Source of the DNA: Acidimicrobiia bacterium
Lineage (GTDB): Bacteria > Actinomycetota > Acidimicrobiia > Acidimicrobiales > Poriferisodalaceae
Reading direction: 5' to 3'
NCBI GenBank assembly: GCA_012960315.1
Contig: DUBN01000078.1
Coordinates: forward strand, 62,001 to 126,000
DNA: 64,000 nt
Shown here: positions 55,676-64,000 of the stretch, one piece after another
Position numbering within the stretch: position 1 is the stretch's first letter
How the letters are laid out: each line of letters starts with the position of its first letter
The notes under the pieces: model-generated
The model's input: the letters and a program-made list of their open reading frames with translations, nothing else
The model's database searches: none
What the model was told of the DNA's origin: nothing
Program-made: the position numbers and the translations under genes

Positions 55676-56953
55676 CTAGTCCAGGTTCCGAATTGTTGAA
55701 AAGCCCAGATGAGTCCAACTGACTATGAACAGGGACACGGCACCACATACCGAGACCACGTTCCCCGCTCCCACTACAGAAGCAGCCCATCCAAGTCCAA
55801 GAGCACCAATGGGCATAAATCCAAACTGGACCAGTAGATACAGGCCCATGACGCGACCCATTAGCTCTCTCGGTGTCGCCGATTGGATAAGCCCTTGGTT
55901 CATGGTGATAAAGAAGCCACCAGCGAGCCCCATCAAGAAGAAAAGGGGAAGTAGCAGTTTGAATGAGGAGGCCTGACCCATGCCAATCACTAGGGCAGAA
56001 CCGCACATCATCGCTTGCTGAAATTTTCCACCTTTGCGTTTCATATCTCCTTTTCGCATCACAACAACTGACGAGATTGCAATCCCGATCGCCATGACCC
56101 CCAACAAATAAGCCATGTCGCCACTATCACGCAGAAGTTCTTCTTTGACCTTTGCTTGCATAGTGACCATCACAGCGGCGTTGACACTGATTGAGGCGAC
56201 GGCGAGCAGAAGAAAAAGGACACGTAGGCGCAGGTCGTTCATGACGTGACGGAACGCCGATGCAGCCTCCTGGATCAGTCGGCGTTTGGGGCTCTCTGTG
56301 ATAGGTGGCGTTTGTAAACGTCGAAGCGCGAAAAGACCGACAACGAGCATTACCAACTGCAATCCGTACACACCTTCGAAATTGAATAAGTCGCCGGCAA
56401 TCTTCACTAGGGGTGCAGAGAGGATCATGCTGCTAGTCATTGCGAGCGCGTTAAGCGCTACGGCATTCATAAGCAGGCGTTCTGGAACCAACAGCGGGAT
56501 AAGGGCTTGACGAACGGGCTGCCCAAATGCCTGAGCTATTCCGGAGAAAACAGAAAGGATGAGCACCCAGGAATAGGTGAGTTGATCAAAACCGAGCAAA
56601 ATCAGGGTTGCGAGCACGACTAACAGCAACCCTGATTGGCTGCGGATCAACAATGCGCGTCGGTCCATCCGATCAGCTAGCACGCCTGCTTGCATGACAA
56701 TCAAGGCGACGGGAATTCCCAGCATGAATACCGCCATGCCTTGACGGGTTTCATTACCCCCAAGTCCGTCTAGTACCAACCAGCCGATAGCGAAACGTTG
56801 GGCGTTGCTCACAAACATGTAAATGAGGTTGTTGATCCACAGTCGCCGATAATCGGGGTATCCGAGCGCGTTTTTCACTTCTTCAGAGGTCAGCTGCTCT
56901 GGCTGATCTCCACCCGGGGAATCCGTCACCGAAGCAGTCTGGCTGAACGGCAA
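55676..56953 (-). CDS. MFS transporter (MFS_3, exporter-like)
   Basis: 425 residues with about 11-12 hydrophobic segments. The N-terminal DYRRLWINNLIYMFVSNAQRFAIGWLVLD, ADRMDRRALLIRSQSG loop (D-R-x-x-R-R) and the later LMGRVMGLYLLVQFGFMPIGALGLGWAASVVGA are those of EntS-like MFS_3 exporters of siderophores or drugs. Substrate unknown. It sits between an SDR and the DUF1015 gene, all on the minus strand. Confidence 0.92.
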   Translation of the reverse strand: MPFSQTASVTDSPGGDQPEQLTSEEVKNALGYPDYRRLWINNLIYMFVSNAQRFAIGWLVLDGLGGNETRQGMAVFMLGIPVALIVMQAGVLADRMDRRALLIRSQSGLLLVVLATLILLGFDQLTYSWVLILSVFSGIAQAFGQPVRQALIPLLVPERLLMNAVALNALAMTSSMILSAPLVKIAGDLFNFEGVYGLQLVMLVVGLFALRRLQTPPITESPKRRLIQEAASAFRHVMNDLRLRVLFLLLAVASISVNAAVMVTMQAKVKEELLRDSGDMAYLLGVMAIGIAISSVVVMRKGDMKRKGGKFQQAMMCGSALVIGMGQASSFKLLLPLFFLMGLAGGFFITMNQGLIQSATPRELMGRVMGLYLLVQFGFMPIGALGLGWAASVVGAGNVVSVCGAVSLFIVSWTHLGFSTIRNLD

Positions 56954-56993
56954 AGCTCGTACCTTATTGGCTTCGATTCTTCGTCAGATACTT

Positions 56994-57788
56994 TCATCTC
57001 AGATGTTCTGGTCGGGGGTCAGCCAAACGACCCAACGGGGATTGTGCCCGGAGGCCGCCATCAACAACTACCGCTTCGCCAGTTACGAATGATGCTTCGT
57101 CGCTAGCAAGCCAAACCGCTACATTGGCGACCTCTTCAGGGCGTCCTAATCGCCCAATGGCGTGAGCGCGCAAATTTGCTTGCAACGCCGCGGGGTCTGC
57201 CATCATTCTTTGAACAGGTGGTGTCTCAATCGTTCCCGGACAAATTGCATTGACACGAATGCCGTCTGCCGCGTGATCCGTACTCATCGCTCGAGTCAAA
57301 TTGATTACCGCTGCTTTACTTGCCGCATAGCAGACTGCGCCACCATCGCCATGTAGCCCTGAGATGGAGGCTGTATTGATGATTGAGCCACCCCCTGAGT
57401 CAAGCATGACCGGAATCGCGTATTTGCCTCCCAGGTACACCGATCGAACATTGACGCCCATTACGAGATCCCAATCGTCGACGTCGAGTTCTACCACCGT
57501 TCCAGGTCTCAGAGTTCCTGCATTATTGAACATGACATCGAGACGCCCCATATGCGAGACGGTGGTGTCAACTAACGCAGCGACCGATTGTGGCTTTGAG
57601 ACATCGACCTCAACTGCAATCGCGTGTCCACCATTCTCATTGATTCTTGCGGCCACGGCCTCGGCCTTCCGCATGCGCAGATCGGCAACCACGACAGCTG
57701 CTCCCTCTCGCGCGAAGCGGTCCGAGGTAGCTTCACCTATCCCAGATCCACCACCGGTGACGATCGCCACTTTGTCGTTTAGAAGCAT
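56994..57788 (-). CDS. SDR-family oxidoreductase
   Basis: 264 residues. TGGGSGIGEATSDRFAREGAAVVVADLR is the cofactor motif, FNNAGTL the second landmark, S-x12-Y-A-A-S-K the intact active site and NAICPGTIETPP the substrate loop. Acidic residue after strand 2 (ADLR) favours NAD(H). GGGGGAG is two bases before ATG 57788. Divergent from the esterase gene. Closely similar in wording to the SDR at 51578 (INTGSI / INTASI, VDDWD), suggesting duplication. Confidence 0.92.
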   Translation of the reverse strand: MLLNDKVAIVTGGGSGIGEATSDRFAREGAAVVVADLRMRKAEAVAARINENGGHAIAVEVDVSKPQSVAALVDTTVSHMGRLDVMFNNAGTLRPGTVVELDVDDWDLVMGVNVRSVYLGGKYAIPVMLDSGGGSIINTASISGLHGDGGAVCYAASKAAVINLTRAMSTDHAADGIRVNAICPGTIETPPVQRMMADPAALQANLRAHAIGRLGRPEEVANVAVWLASDEASFVTGEAVVVDGGLRAQSPLGRLADPRPEHLR

Positions 57789-57871
57789 TGCTCCCCCATT
57801 GGAGTTAAGAACGCACGAATCTAGTGGGACTATGGTCAGTTGTGCACAGACCTGAGTTCAGGAGTCGTACC

Positions 57872-58765
57872 ATGGCAAGTCCCGAATACCATCGAATACG
57901 AGACATCATTGCTTCGCGACTGGTCCACAGCGATCGCCCAGTGAACGTCGAGAAGTTCAGAGCGAACCAGGACGCAACCGGCCGGGCTCTGCCGAAGCAG
58001 GTAGTCGGCAGCACCGTCAATGCCGCCGGGGTTCCAGCCGAGATGCAAACACCTTCCGGAGCCACGGACGATAACTTAATCATTTACTTTCACGGCGGCG
58101 GTTATATCGGGGGTTCGATTGCCAGTCACCGAAATTTGACGGGTCATGTCGCCCTACAGTCCGGATGTCGCGTGTTGTCAGTCGAATATCGTCTTGCGCC
58201 TGAGCATCCGCATCCCGCTCCGGTTGACGATGCAGTTACGTCCTACAACTGGGCAGTGGACCAGGGGTATGAGCCAGCAAAGATCGCTCTCGCTGGCGAT
58301 TCTGCTGGAGGTGGGCTTACCGCGGCGTGTCTCCTTACGCTTCGCGACCAACAAATAGAACTCCCAGCGGCAGCAATGATGATTTCTCCGTGGCTAGATA
58401 TGGGTTTCACCGGCGAAAGCATGCTGACCAACGAAGGACATGATTCCTCGATCTCGCCCATCGGCATGCCAAGAATTCGCGAGTTGTTCCTTGGGGATGC
58501 TTCCATCGATGACCCACTTGCTTCACCACTCGAAGCAAACCTCGAAGGGCTCCCTCCTCTTCTCATTCAAGTCGGTGACGAGGAAGTGCTTCTGTCCGAC
58601 AGTGAACGCTTCGCAGAAAAGGCAATCGCTGCGGGCGTGGACGTTGAGTTACGAGTGTGGCCTGAGATGTTTCATGTGTGGCACGCGTGCGTGGGCTTAT
58701 TTCAAGAGGCCGCAGATGCCATTGACGAGATGGTTGAATTTGTGAGACCTCGAATCGACCTTTGA
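57872..58765 (+). CDS. Hormone-sensitive-lipase-family alpha/beta hydrolase
   Basis: 297 residues from ATG 57872 (AGGAG seven bases upstream); a GTG at 57824 is the longer alternative. YFHGGGYIGG is the HGGG oxyanion motif, GDSAGGGL the nucleophile elbow and FHVWHACVGLFQEA the catalytic His region, with D in DEEVLLSD. Typical of HSL-family carboxylesterases that hydrolyse short-chain or lactone esters. Convergent with the large CoA-transferase gene. Confidence 0.92.
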   Translation: MASPEYHRIRDIIASRLVHSDRPVNVEKFRANQDATGRALPKQVVGSTVNAAGVPAEMQTPSGATDDNLIIYFHGGGYIGGSIASHRNLTGHVALQSGCRVLSVEYRLAPEHPHPAPVDDAVTSYNWAVDQGYEPAKIALAGDSAGGGLTAACLLTLRDQQIELPAAAMMISPWLDMGFTGESMLTNEGHDSSISPIGMPRIRELFLGDASIDDPLASPLEANLEGLPPLLIQVGDEEVLLSDSERFAEKAIAAGVDVELRVWPEMFHVWHACVGLFQEAADAIDEMVEFVRPRIDL

Positions 58766-58793
58766 GATCTGCACGTACTTTAAGATTCAGGCA

Positions 58794-61073
58794 CTACCTG
58801 GGAGGTTCGGTGCGAACGATTCCTTGCTTCAACAGCGCCTCGTAATGCGAACGACTTAACTCTGCGAGATCAAGGGCCGCGTACTCGTTGTGTTCCCCCA
58901 TCGTCCCCGCGGCCTGGCGCATAGTGGCGGGTGTCAGTTCCAGCCGAGCGGCGAAGCGCGGCCACACGTGTGTGCCCGCCTCCGGGTGCGAAAGAGGAAC
59001 AAAGAACGCAAGGCTTTGCAATTGCGGATCGTTCACGACATCGGCCGCATCAAAAACCGCCCCGGCGGGCACTCCCGCTGTCTGCAAGGCCACCATGAGC
59101 GAACGATCCTCTTGGTCAACTGTGAACGAGGACAACCGAGCGTCTAGTTCGTCGTGGCGTTCCCACCTTTGGTCAACGTCGAGTTGCTGGAGTTCGCTCC
59201 AACCAGCGACTTCGCACAGACCTAACCAGGAAACATCGTCTACGACAGAAATGGCGATCCACCGATCTTGACCTTTGCAGGGATATACCCCTTGAGGGGC
59301 GCGTCCAGGACGGCGGTTACCCCACCTTCCACTGGGGCCATCGAGTTGAAAGGCAACAACGTGCTGACCAATCATGTTGATCGCCGTCTCTACCTGCGCT
59401 ATCTCAACGGTTTGGCCTGTCGTTCCACAACATTGTCGATCGAGCAGCGCAACAATGGTCGCGGCGGCAGCGTGCAGGCCCGCAGTGGGGTCAGGCCACG
59501 CGATACCGCATTTCCATGGAATTTCGTTCCGGTAGCCAGTCAGCGAGGTGTGACCCGCGTGACCATCAATGGTTGGACCGTATGCAACCCAGTCGCTATT
59601 TGGACCCGACCTTCCATAACCAGGCATCGTCACATAGGTGAGATCTGGGTTGAGTTTCCTAAGCGCACCTTCACCTAGTTCAAAGTTGGGCATTACTCGC
59701 GGGGCGTAATTCTCTATGACAACATCTGCTTTCGGAACTAACGCAGCAAAAAATTCTCTGCCCTCCGCCTTACCTAAATCGATGACGGTGGACAGCTTGT
59801 TATTCGCGTATTTGTTGTGGAAACCATTTCGATTCCACGGTTGATCTCCCGCTTTGTCATCTGGGAAGTAGTGCGTGGAATCGACCAAACTTTGCGGAAC
59901 TTCAAGTGGAGTGCGCGTCCACGGAACCTCAGTCATTAGGACTTCAGCTCCCAAGTCAGCAAGGATTCGCGCTGCAAGCGGCCCGGCCCACACCCGTGTC
60001 ATGTCTAGTATTCGAATTCCACTGAGCGGCCCGTCCTTCAGGCGGTCGAGCGGCTCGTCCCTCGACCTAAGAGAACGTTTCCTTTGTTTTGGCCCGATCG
60101 ACCATTCGTGGTGACTTAGCCGAAAAGGGGGTCCGGGTAGCCGGACCCCATCAGTGTCTGATTCCCAAAAATTCCGATCGTTCAAATGTGGATCAGCTAA
60201 CAGATCGTCCATCGTTGAGATAGGCGCCACTGGGAGTCGTAATGCTTGGAAGAGTTCAACCAGGTCCGTTCGCTCCTGATTTTTCAAATAAGGGACGAGT
60301 GCTCCGTCGAGCAGTTCTTGATTGGTCATGACGTCGTAGATCGTCTCAACCTCTTCGCGGTCAAGGAGGTAGCTGAGACCCGTGGCTTCCAAGAGTCGTT
60401 CCATCTGGTCACTTTGGCTGATCGCTAAACCAATCCACCCATCCGCACATTCATACGCTCCGATTGGAGTTCCTGGACCGCTATACCGATTCCCCATTCG
60501 GTTCAAAATCGCACCGTTGTGGGTGTAGCGGAGGAGGCTGAACTGATGCAGGGCAGCAATGACTTCTTGATGAGATGTTTCAACGATCTGACCGCGACCC
60601 GTCCGGGCCCTCGTCATTAGCGCAGCCAGGGCTCCAATAAAACCGGTAACTCCTGCTGCCATGTGAACGATATCGGGGACCCCATTAAGTGGTTCGCGGG
60701 TCGGGCTGCCGCTCAAACGTAAGTGTCCGGCAATCGCGGCATCTACAAGGTCAGTTGATCGCCATGTTGCGTACGGGCCGGACGACGCGAAGGGAGAGAT
60801 CCGAAGAACAATTTGTTGAGGAAGTGATGGTTCATACACCAACTCAATCGGACCCGTACCACTCGATTGGATAACGATGTCTGCGGTAGTCAATAATTCG
60901 TTACCACTTCTGTGTTTCGACGCGTCGAAAAAGTTGTGCCCTTCAAGGGGTGCGTCTCCTCCCACGACATGAACTTCGCTGCCATAGTCAGCGAACAGTT
61001 TTCCTGCGTACGCGCCCGCAACCGAGTCCCCTGTTTCCGCGACAAGGAGCGACTCCAATGCCGTATCGGTCAC
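58794..61073 (-). CDS. Two-domain CaiB/BaiF-type CoA-transferase
   Basis: 759 residues from GTG 61073, which overlaps the preceding CoA-transferase stop (GTGA); ATG 61115 would lie inside it. Two consecutive CaiB/BaiF domains are visible: the first near residues 15-325 (AGAYAGKLFADYGSEVHVVGG, GAYECADGWIGLAIS), the second from about 350 (GIRILDMTRVWAGPLAARILADLGAEVLMTEV, GPTIDGHAGHTSLTGY, GRAPQGVYPCKGQDRWIAISV). Fused class III transferases move CoA between acids. Whether both active-site Asp residues are functional is not clear; the first domain lacks an obvious one. Confidence 0.9.
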   Translation of the reverse strand: MTDTALESLLVAETGDSVAGAYAGKLFADYGSEVHVVGGDAPLEGHNFFDASKHRSGNELLTTADIVIQSSGTGPIELVYEPSLPQQIVLRISPFASSGPYATWRSTDLVDAAIAGHLRLSGSPTREPLNGVPDIVHMAAGVTGFIGALAALMTRARTGRGQIVETSHQEVIAALHQFSLLRYTHNGAILNRMGNRYSGPGTPIGAYECADGWIGLAISQSDQMERLLEATGLSYLLDREEVETIYDVMTNQELLDGALVPYLKNQERTDLVELFQALRLPVAPISTMDDLLADPHLNDRNFWESDTDGVRLPGPPFRLSHHEWSIGPKQRKRSLRSRDEPLDRLKDGPLSGIRILDMTRVWAGPLAARILADLGAEVLMTEVPWTRTPLEVPQSLVDSTHYFPDDKAGDQPWNRNGFHNKYANNKLSTVIDLGKAEGREFFAALVPKADVVIENYAPRVMPNFELGEGALRKLNPDLTYVTMPGYGRSGPNSDWVAYGPTIDGHAGHTSLTGYRNEIPWKCGIAWPDPTAGLHAAAATIVALLDRQCCGTTGQTVEIAQVETAINMIGQHVVAFQLDGPSGRWGNRRPGRAPQGVYPCKGQDRWIAISVVDDVSWLGLCEVAGWSELQQLDVDQRWERHDELDARLSSFTVDQEDRSLMVALQTAGVPAGAVFDAADVVNDPQLQSLAFFVPLSHPEAGTHVWPRFAARLELTPATMRQAAGTMGEHNEYAALDLAELSRSHYEALLKQGIVRTEPPR

Positions 61074-62266
61074 GGAATGGCTCCCAAGTCCTTGAGACCC
61101 TCGATGTCGTCCCAATCGAAACCCAGTTCAAGCAGAACGAGTTCGGTGTGCTGACCCAACATCGGTGCGTTATCACGAGCAGACCAGTCGGTTTTTGAAA
61201 AGTCCACTGGAGACGCGACCATTTCCACGGTCTCTCCGTCCCCAGTAGGGACTTGCACCCAACATCCCGCGGCGCGGCTTTGCGGATCATTCAACAATTC
61301 AAGACTGGACTGCACCGGCGCCCACCAAACATTTTTTATATCGAATATTCGGCCCCACTCTTCTCTTTCTTTCGTTGCAAGAACAGTGTCGATTTCAGCG
61401 GTCAACGCGGCGGTATTCTCCATGCGCGTTTCAATGGTTAAGAAACGCTGGTCTTCAAGCCATTCATCGACTTCAAGCGCGTCCACAACTTGAGGCCAAT
61501 GGCGTTCGCCCTCAAGCCCAAGCATCCACAACCACTTTCCGTCAGCACACCGATAACAATTAATGAGCGGATTGGGTTGCTCGTCTCGGCTCCGCACCAC
61601 TATGTCTTCCCCCCCTGTTGCGGTGACGTTGTGATCCCAACCAAGCATGTACGTCCCGATACGCATTAGAGACGTTTCAACAAGTTGCCCTTCGCCTGTT
61701 TTCTCTCGGTGGAACAGCGCAGCTGACACCCCCGCTGCTGCCGCTAGCCCGGTCATGTGATCACCCATTCCACCTCGCGGGACGGGAGGGATGTCACCTC
61801 CCGAACCCAGTGCGTGGGCGATGCCTGAACGCGCCCAAAACGCCCCAATATCGTAGGCCTGTCGATCAGCCTCATCCCCTCGGAGAGACATACCGGTAAC
61901 ACTCGCGTAGACAAGTCGGGGATAGCGGCTGGTCAGCGCTTCATGATCCAAACCCAGACGCTGGAGACCTCCCGGACGGAAGTTGGTGAGGAACACGTCG
62001 GCTTCTTCGAGAAGGCGATGCATGACTTCCAATCCTTTCTCGTTCCGCAGATCAAGCGCCAGGCTGCGCTTTCCTCTGTTATCCAGCTCAAAGGGGGGGT
62101 TGATGTCATCCCCATACAACCATCCGAGCCCTCGAAAAGGATCTCCTTCATGTGATTCAACTTTGATGACCTCGGCACCCCAGTCAGCAAGGATCCCTCC
62201 GCACGCGGGGCCGGCCACCCAAAGTCCTAATTCGACCACTCGTATTCCATGCATCGGCCCGGGCAT
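61070..62266 (-). CDS. CaiB/BaiF-type CoA-transferase
   Basis: 398 residues, single domain. GIRVVELGLWVAGPACGGILADWGAEVIKVESHEGDPFR is the N-terminal signature, TNFRPGGLQRLGLDHEAL the CoA-binding segment and RQAYDIGAFWARSG contains the conserved active-site Asp. INCYRCADGKWLWMLGLEGERHW and DPQSRAAGCWVQVP are the closing landmarks. Paired and translationally coupled with the two-domain enzyme downstream; together they probably make one acyl-CoA supply unit for a nearby catabolic pathway. Confidence 0.92.
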   Translation of the reverse strand: MPGPMHGIRVVELGLWVAGPACGGILADWGAEVIKVESHEGDPFRGLGWLYGDDINPPFELDNRGKRSLALDLRNEKGLEVMHRLLEEADVFLTNFRPGGLQRLGLDHEALTSRYPRLVYASVTGMSLRGDEADRQAYDIGAFWARSGIAHALGSGGDIPPVPRGGMGDHMTGLAAAAGVSAALFHREKTGEGQLVETSLMRIGTYMLGWDHNVTATGGEDIVVRSRDEQPNPLINCYRCADGKWLWMLGLEGERHWPQVVDALEVDEWLEDQRFLTIETRMENTAALTAEIDTVLATKEREEWGRIFDIKNVWWAPVQSSLELLNDPQSRAAGCWVQVPTGDGETVEMVASPVDFSKTDWSARDNAPMLGQHTELVLLELGFDWDDIEGLKDLGAIP

Positions 62267-62299
62267 CTCGTCACTCTCCTTCCCGGCGCGGGAGGATAG

Positions 62300-63604
62300 T
62301 CAGTTCCGACTGGTCAAGGGTCGGTAACCAGCAGCATTGGCTATCACCAACATGTCCGCCGTAAGACCAGGCTTCATGGTCGACACCGCGGCCATACGTT
62401 GCGCTGAATCTTTGGAAATAACTTCATGACTACCTAAAGGGCGGTTCGTTGAAGCTTCGAACCACTCTGAGGGATCTGCCGGGACCACCGGTGAATCTGA
62501 GGAGAGGGTGACCTTGATGTCTCGTTCGGTGAGCGATCCAAGTGGCCACAACCATTTTTGTTCCGCAGGTGATAGTTCCTCGAGGTATTTACCCAAGCGA
62601 CGGGTGAGGAATGAAGGTTGTGTGCAAACCGAGACTCCTAGCTCCCCTATGCGGTCTAACTGCTCTGGCAATGCCAAGGAACAGTGCTCGAGTCGGTCAA
62701 CAGTGTTTGCCGGTGGGCTTGATGCCTCTAGAGCTAGCAGTGCTTCTTCCAAGGTGTCGATATCCATGACGTGAATCGCCGCAGGAAACCCCGCTTCGTG
62801 AGCACCCCGCACGAGTCGATTAAGGTCCGTCCCACCCTCGACGCCCGGCATCACCTTGGCGTGCCCGATCTTTATTCCGCGACAAATTTGTTCATATCGC
62901 AGTCCGTCGAGTCGGTCTGCGCCGACCATCGCTGTGATACGGGGAGCCTCAGAGGTGTCTCCTATTTCTCCCAGCGCGGCGATAGCGGTGAGGTCATTGG
63001 TATGGGTCGCGTCCGTAATTGCCACAAGGCCACTCCTGCGCCACTCACTAAATAATTCCTGCGCTGCAATTTTCAGATCAGATGTCGCGAGTCTGGGTGT
63101 CCGAGCCAAAATCTGTTGCTGCTCTACCAGAATCCCGTCTGGGTGGCTTTGTGCCCCTAGAGCCTTCGCTGCGGCTGTGTTGACTACGGCAACGTGTCCG
63201 GTCCGATCGTGTAAGACAGCCGGCACACCTTTGGTTACTCGATCGAGATCACCGGAAGTGGGGTGACGTTTTTCGACCAGAAAACTCGGGTCATGTCCCC
63301 AAGCTCGTATCCACCCATTATCTCCAGTTGGTGCCTGACTCAGACGTTCCAATAGATGATCGATTGAATCCGTGTCCGATAAATCGAAGGAGCAGCGACT
63401 CGCCAACGTTGAGAGAAGGTGAACATGGTCATCGCGCCACCCAGGTTGAAGAGTGTCGCCCTCATCAAGTTCGAGGACGTCAACATCGTTATGAATATCT
63501 GAATCAAATGCGGTAACTACACCACCCCGAAGCAAAACATTGGAAGCGACCGGGTGGGAACGATCAAGGGTAAGAATCCGTCCTCTGACGAGGAGCGGAG
63601 TCAT
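62300..63604 (-). CDS. Amidohydrolase family protein (YtcJ-like)
   Basis: 434 residues. LQPGWRDDHVHLLSTLASRC is the first metal motif (H-x-H), GIKIGHAKVMPGVEGGTDL the Lys-bearing region, AIHVMDIDTLEEALLALE and RLEHCSLALPEQLDRIGELGVSVCTQPSFL the metal His strands, and TLSSDSPVVPADP the C-terminal Asp. Shorter than typical YtcJ (about 540), so the insertion domain is reduced. Substrate unknown. Same strand as the CoA-transferases and the CoA ligase upstream. Confidence 0.88.
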   Translation of the reverse strand: MTPLLVRGRILTLDRSHPVASNVLLRGGVVTAFDSDIHNDVDVLELDEGDTLQPGWRDDHVHLLSTLASRCSFDLSDTDSIDHLLERLSQAPTGDNGWIRAWGHDPSFLVEKRHPTSGDLDRVTKGVPAVLHDRTGHVAVVNTAAAKALGAQSHPDGILVEQQQILARTPRLATSDLKIAAQELFSEWRRSGLVAITDATHTNDLTAIAALGEIGDTSEAPRITAMVGADRLDGLRYEQICRGIKIGHAKVMPGVEGGTDLNRLVRGAHEAGFPAAIHVMDIDTLEEALLALEASSPPANTVDRLEHCSLALPEQLDRIGELGVSVCTQPSFLTRRLGKYLEELSPAEQKWLWPLGSLTERDIKVTLSSDSPVVPADPSEWFEASTNRPLGSHEVISKDSAQRMAAVSTMKPGLTADMLVIANAAGYRPLTSRN

Positions 63605-63609
63605 TGCGT

Positions 63610-64000
63610 TTAGATGCCCAACTCTTCAAGCATCGGAATGAGGTCTCTCCGAAGTAATTTTCCGGTTGAGGTTCGAGGCAGTTCGTCCATCAAATGGATC
63701 GCCTCCGGCCGTTTGAAAGGAGAAAGCTTTGCCTTCGCAAACGCAACTAGATCTTCGCCATTCACTCCGCTTCCATCACGGATAACAGCGGCAGCGACGA
63801 CCCGTTCGCCCCATTCTTCCGAAGCGACGCCGACGACTGCGCATTCGAGGACCGCACTGTTCTCGTACAGGACTGCCTCCACTTCGTCGGGTGACACGTT
63901 CTCTCCGCCGCGAATAATCATGTCTCCCGTGCGACCCCCGAGAAAGAGATAATCATCTGCATCGAGGTAACCAAGATCACCAGTGTGAACCCAACCTTCG
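63610..64000 (-). CDS. AMP-forming acyl-CoA ligase, C-terminal part (cut by window edge)
   Basis: Open frame from the right edge of the window to a stop at 63610, 129 codons visible. EGWVHTGDLGYLDADDYLFLGGRTGDMIIRGGENVSPDEVE is the A7-A8 region and TSTGKLLRRDL the A10 catalytic Lys of the ANL superfamily. The missing N-terminal part lies outside. It activates a carboxylic acid as CoA thioester, heading a minus-strand catabolic group with the amidohydrolase and CoA-transferases. A short internal ATG at 63921 is not the true start. Confidence 0.9.
   Translation of the reverse strand, partial: EGWVHTGDLGYLDADDYLFLGGRTGDMIIRGGENVSPDEVEAVLYENSAVLECAVVGVASEEWGERVVAAAVIRDGSGVNGEDLVAFAKAKLSPFKRPEAIHLMDELPRTSTGKLLRRDLIPMLEELGI

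Overview
The window comes from an actinobacterium, most likely an uncultivated, probably marine, member of class Acidimicrobiia (inference). Base composition is balanced, slightly above 50% GC by eye. The taxonomic signal is gene content: mycothiol ligase mshC, many LLM/F420-type oxidoreductases, CaiB/BaiF CoA-transferases, SDRs, P450, a DUF3516 helicase, glucosylglycerate synthase and a zinc-bearing Nei2-type glycosylase. Genes are packed tightly. Neighbours often overlap by GTGA, and alternative starts (GTG, some TTG) are frequent. Only one stretch above 300 bp lacks a credible gene (2162-2544). I see no rRNA, tRNA, CRISPR array, insertion sequence or prophage.

Layout. 1-8.4 kb is housekeeping and repair: the 5' end of pncB, an aminotransferase, a MmcQ/YjbR protein, a P1 peptidase, convergent nei2 and mutM, a RecB-like Fe-S nuclease, a small membrane protein, an orphan ParA and mshC. 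8.5-12.2 kb holds a tandem pair of diverged paralogues of unknown function, followed by a HAD nucleotidase and a NUDIX hydrolase in one overlapping run. 12.2-18.3 kb is a catabolic block: cobalt-type nitrile hydratase (beta, alpha, accessory), an SDR, a limonene-epoxide-hydrolase-like protein, a UGSC selenoprotein with a conserved partner, a MaoC protein and an unusual SDR. 18.3-31.1 kb mixes SMP-30, prmA, P450, a D-2-hydroxyacid dehydrogenase, an ALO-type oxidase, the helicase, guaB with a coupled microprotein, a glucosylglycerate synthase/phosphorylase pair that overlap tail to tail, and a selenocysteine peroxiredoxin divergent from a copper amine oxidase. 33-64 kb is dominated by acyl-CoA and xenobiotic metabolism (ligases, ACADs, enoyl-CoA hydratase, CoA-transferases, amidohydrolases, SDRs, LLM oxidoreductases). 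It includes a GrdB-like selenoprotein at 47.5-48.4 kb.

The most important result is three genes, each interrupted by one in-frame TGA exactly at a redox-active position, so that ordinary ORF calling splits them: a UGSC-family protein (TGA at 15416-15418, motif U-G-S-C), a Bcp-type peroxiredoxin (TGA at 30966-30968, motif T-P-G-U) and a GrdB-like protein (TGA at 47893-47895, motif U-P-V-C). In two of the three a strong hairpin follows the UGA at bacterial-SECIS distance. The host should therefore carry selA/selB/selC/selD elsewhere. Two of the three proteins share a U-x-x-C redox motif and sit beside catabolic genes, and the peroxiredoxin is divergent from an H2O2-producing amine oxidase. This suggests selenium-dependent redox chemistry tied to oxidative catabolism.
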